Below are positions 5,892 to 7,507 of a stretch of DNA of 7,507 nt, piece after piece. How positions within the stretch are numbered: the first letter of the stretch is position 1; the number at the start of each line of letters is the position of its first letter. The DNA lies in NCBI GenBank assembly GCA_035687045.1, contig DASRYU010000262.1, positions 1-7,507 on the forward strand, written 5' to 3'. The translations under genes and the position numbers were made by a program. Source of the DNA: JAJPHT01 sp035687045 (GTDB lineage Archaea > Thermoplasmatota > SW-10-69-26 > JACQPN01 > JAJPHT01). Under the pieces are notes generated by a model. It was not told the DNA's origin and ran no database searches. It saw only the letters and a program-made list of their open reading frames with translations.

Positions 5892-7340
5892 ATGACGAGC
5901 GAGGACCGCATCCACGAGCTTCGCAAGCTGCGCGAGCAGACGCGGCTCGGGGGCGGACAGGCGCGCATCGAGAAGCAGCACAAGGCGGGGAAGCTCACGG
6001 CGCGCGAGCGCATCGCGCTCCTTCTCGACGAGGGCTCGTTCCAGGAGTTCGACCCGTTCGTCGTGCACAACGTCGACCGCTTCGGCATGGGCGAGAACAA
6101 GCCGAAGGGGGACGGCGTCGTCACCGGCATGGGGCGCATCGACGGCAGGCTCGTCTACGTCTTCGCGCAGGATTTCACCGTGTTCGGCGGCTCGCTCGGC
6201 CTCGCGCACGCGGCGAAGATCTGCAAGGTGATGGACCTCGCGCTCAAGAACGGCGCGCCCGTCGTCGGGCTGAACGACTCGGGCGGCGCGCGCATCCAGG
6301 AGGGCGTCGACGCGCTGGGCGGCTACGCGGAGATCTTTTTCCGCAACACCATCGCGTCCGGCGTCATCCCGCAGATCAGCGCCATCCTCGGCCCGTGCGC
6401 GGGCGGCGCCGTGTACTCGCCGGCCATCACGGACTTCATCGTGATGGCGGACAAGACGAGCCACATGTTCATCACGGGCCCGGACGTCATCAAGACCGTC
6501 ACGGGCGAGGAGGTGGACTTCGAGACGCTCGGCGGCGCCCAGACGCACGCGAGCCGCTCGGGTGTGGCGCACTTCGCCGCCGACGACGAGGAGGACGCGC
6601 TCTTCACCGTGCGCCGCCTCCTCTCGTACATGCCCTCCTCGAACCGCGAGATGCCCCCGCGCGTCGAGGCGCGCCCGCCGCCGGCGAACGCGGAGGCGGA
6701 GCTCGCGCGCATCGTCCCCGACCTCCCCGACAAGCCGTACGACATGAAGGACGTCATCACGCGCGTCGTGGACGAAGGCTCCTTCCTGGAGGTGCAGGCG
6801 GAGCACGCGAGGAACATCGTTGTCGGCTTCGCGCGCCTCGGCGGCCACAGCGTGGGCGTCGTCGGCAACCAGCCGAAGGTCCTCGCGGGCGTCCTCGACA
6901 TCGACGCGAGCGTGAAGGCGGGTCGCTTCGTGCGCTTCTGCGACGCCTTCAACATCCCCCTCGTCACGTTCGTTGACGTGCCCGGCTTCCTCCCCGGCAC
7001 GGCGCAGGAGTTCGGCGGCATCATCCGCCACGGCGCGAAGCTCCTCTACGCCTACTCCGAGGCCACCGTCCCGAAGCTCACGATCATCACGCGCAAGGCC
7101 TACGGCGGCGCGTACGACGTCATGGCGTCGAAGCACATCCGCGCCGACTACAACGCCGCCTGGCCCGCCGCCGAGATCGCCGTCATGGGCCCCGACGGCG
7201 CCGTCAACATCCTCTACCGCAACGAGCTGAAGGCCGACCCGACCAAGCGCGCCGAGCTCGTGCGCGAATACCGCGAGACGTTCGCCAACCCGTACGTCGC
7301 CGCGGCGGGGTCCGCGGCCTGGGCGATCTCGCGCTTGTAG
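5892..7340 (+). CDS. Acyl-CoA carboxylase carboxyltransferase subunit (propionyl-CoA carboxylase beta type), 3' end lost
   Basis: The 482 residues match the carboxyltransferase (beta) subunit of biotin-dependent acyl-CoA carboxylases, also the alpha subunit of methylmalonyl-CoA decarboxylase, which usually have 510-520 residues. It moves CO2 from carboxybiotin to an acyl-CoA, most likely propionyl-CoA. The N-terminus shows GGQARIEKQHKAGKLTARER (21-40). The N-terminal crotonase-like domain has DSGGARIQEG (129-138) and the oxyanion motif GPCAGGAVYSPA (167-178). The C-terminal domain has DVPGFLPGTAQE (362-373), the IIRHGAKLLYAY block (377-388) and RKAYGGAYDVM (401-411). The ATG at 5892 fits family alignments and the upstream TATA-like box. 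After NPYVAA (466-471) the normal 'RGYVDD(V/I)IEP...' tail of about 40 residues is missing and replaced by GSAAWAISRL, which is the reverse complement of a second carboxyltransferase gene. No biotin carboxylase or biotin carrier gene is in the window. Confidence 0.93.
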   Translation: MTSEDRIHELRKLREQTRLGGGQARIEKQHKAGKLTARERIALLLDEGSFQEFDPFVVHNVDRFGMGENKPKGDGVVTGMGRIDGRLVYVFAQDFTVFGGSLGLAHAAKICKVMDLALKNGAPVVGLNDSGGARIQEGVDALGGYAEIFFRNTIASGVIPQISAILGPCAGGAVYSPAITDFIVMADKTSHMFITGPDVIKTVTGEEVDFETLGGAQTHASRSGVAHFAADDEEDALFTVRRLLSYMPSSNREMPPRVEARPPPANAEAELARIVPDLPDKPYDMKDVITRVVDEGSFLEVQAEHARNIVVGFARLGGHSVGVVGNQPKVLAGVLDIDASVKAGRFVRFCDAFNIPLVTFVDVPGFLPGTAQEFGGIIRHGAKLLYAYSEATVPKLTIITRKAYGGAYDVMASKHIRADYNAAWPAAEIAVMGPDGAVNILYRNELKADPTKRAELVREYRETFANPYVAAAGSAAWAISRL

Positions 7341-7507
7341 ATGATCTCCACCGCGCCCTTCGGCCCCATGACCGCGATCTCCGCGGTGGGCCAGGCGACG
7401 TTGAAGTCGCCGCGGATGTGCTTGGAGCTCATCACGTCGTACGCGCCGCCGTAGGCCTTGCGCGTGATGACGGTGAGCTTCGGGACGGTGGCCTCGCAGT
7501 ACGCGTA
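7047..7507. repeat. Inverted repeat of two carboxyltransferase 3' segments around a palindrome
   Basis: Segment 7047-7229 (+) and segment 7325-7507 (read on -) align codon by codon, with 48 of 61 residues identical by hand count. Perfectly complementary blocks include 7084-7120 with 7434-7470 (37 bases) and 7058-7081 with 7473-7496 (24 bases). The turn-around point lies in the palindrome CGCCGCGGCG at 7298-7307. The repeat may continue past the window edge. Confidence 0.9.
7214..7507 (-). pseudogene. Second carboxyltransferase gene, partial, tail replaced by antisense of the first copy
   Basis: The - strand frame is open from the window edge at 7507 and reads YAYCEATVPKLT, then ITRKAYGGAYDVMSSKHIR, AEIAVMGPKGAVEIIYKREI and AQAADPAAA, ending near 7298. 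This is the C-terminal oxyanion-hole region of an acyl-CoA carboxylase carboxyltransferase, parallel to residues 386-446 of the + strand gene but clearly diverged (for example Ser/Cys, Tyr/Phe, Asp/Lys and Asn/Glu changes). After DPAAA the expected 'RAEL(V/I)xEYRExFANPYVAA...' is missing. The frame instead runs through the complement of the + strand gene (TYGLANVSRYSRTSS...) to a stop at 7214, so about 65 family residues are lost. Its 5' part lies outside the window. It may be a broken gene or one side of a chimeric join. Confidence 0.8.

Noticed and set aside
2893..5895. 1000-codon + strand frame
   Set aside because: It overlaps the Nudix/MBL gene in antisense and the secreted protein in another frame, and its translation has shadow-frame composition with no domain.
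7214..7340. Two intact convergent genes that simply overlap at their ends
   Set aside because: Neither protein has the family's conserved C-terminal tail, and each tail is the exact antisense of the other gene's coding part, so a broken join explains it better.
7214..7435. A separate 73-residue - strand gene
   Set aside because: Its start is an internal GTG. The frame is open to the window edge and matches the carboxyltransferase family upstream of that codon, and its last 29 residues are antisense of the other copy.
1..7507. tRNA, rRNA, CRISPR array, insertion sequence or attachment site
   Set aside because: No spaced direct repeats, transposase motifs, terminal repeats or tRNA-like folds were seen by eye. 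The only large repeat is the carboxyltransferase inverted pair.

Overview
The window is a GC-rich stretch whose coding frames almost always end codons in G or C. It most likely comes from an archaeon, perhaps a high-GC member of the Thermoplasmatota, though I cannot prove this from the sequence. Three things point that way. Two genes have an AT-rich CTTAT-type element about 30 bases before the start codon, the spacing of an archaeal TATA box on a leaderless transcript. A large secreted protein ends in a PGF-CTERM-like tail (Pro-Gly, hydrophobic segment, Arg-Arg-Arg). The genes are tightly packed. A GC-rich bacterium is not excluded, and one gene (DUF1328) has a clear Shine-Dalgarno site.

Layout. 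Bases 1-1867 (+) hold the last 21 codons of an acyl-CoA dehydrogenase followed by both electron transfer flavoprotein subunits, etfB and etfA, each overlapping the gene before by one base (TAATG, TGATG). This is one translationally coupled unit. The 3' end of etfA carries a 16-base inverted repeat around its stop codon. Bases 1924-2400 (-) encode a small secreted protein of unknown function. Bases 2482-3861 (-) encode a fused Nudix hydrolase / metallo-beta-lactamase-fold / winged-helix protein. From a short divergent promoter region the + strand then encodes a 518-residue secreted protein (3896-5452) built from a duplicated pair of Ig-like domains with His-rich motifs. A small DUF1328 membrane protein (5533-5730, -) lies convergent to it, with a hairpin plus T-tract terminator between them. 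From 5892 (+) runs a biotin-dependent acyl-CoA carboxylase carboxyltransferase subunit.

The main anomaly is at the right end. The carboxyltransferase gene breaks off about 40 residues before the family's usual C-terminus, inside a 10-base palindrome (7298-7307). It is joined there, in inverted orientation, to the 3' part of a second, diverged carboxyltransferase gene on the - strand that runs off the window. Both copies lose their tails at the same point, so this is either a real inverted rearrangement between paralogues or a chimeric junction made during amplification or assembly.

Together the recognised enzymes suggest acyl-CoA catabolism. Acyl-CoA dehydrogenase passes electrons to ETF, while the carboxyltransferase would serve propionyl-CoA (or acetyl-CoA/methylcrotonyl-CoA) carboxylation. 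The Nudix/MBL fusion could act on CoA derivatives or RNA, but this is not established. No RNA genes, CRISPR arrays or insertion sequences were seen, and no gene-free stretch exceeds 300 bases.
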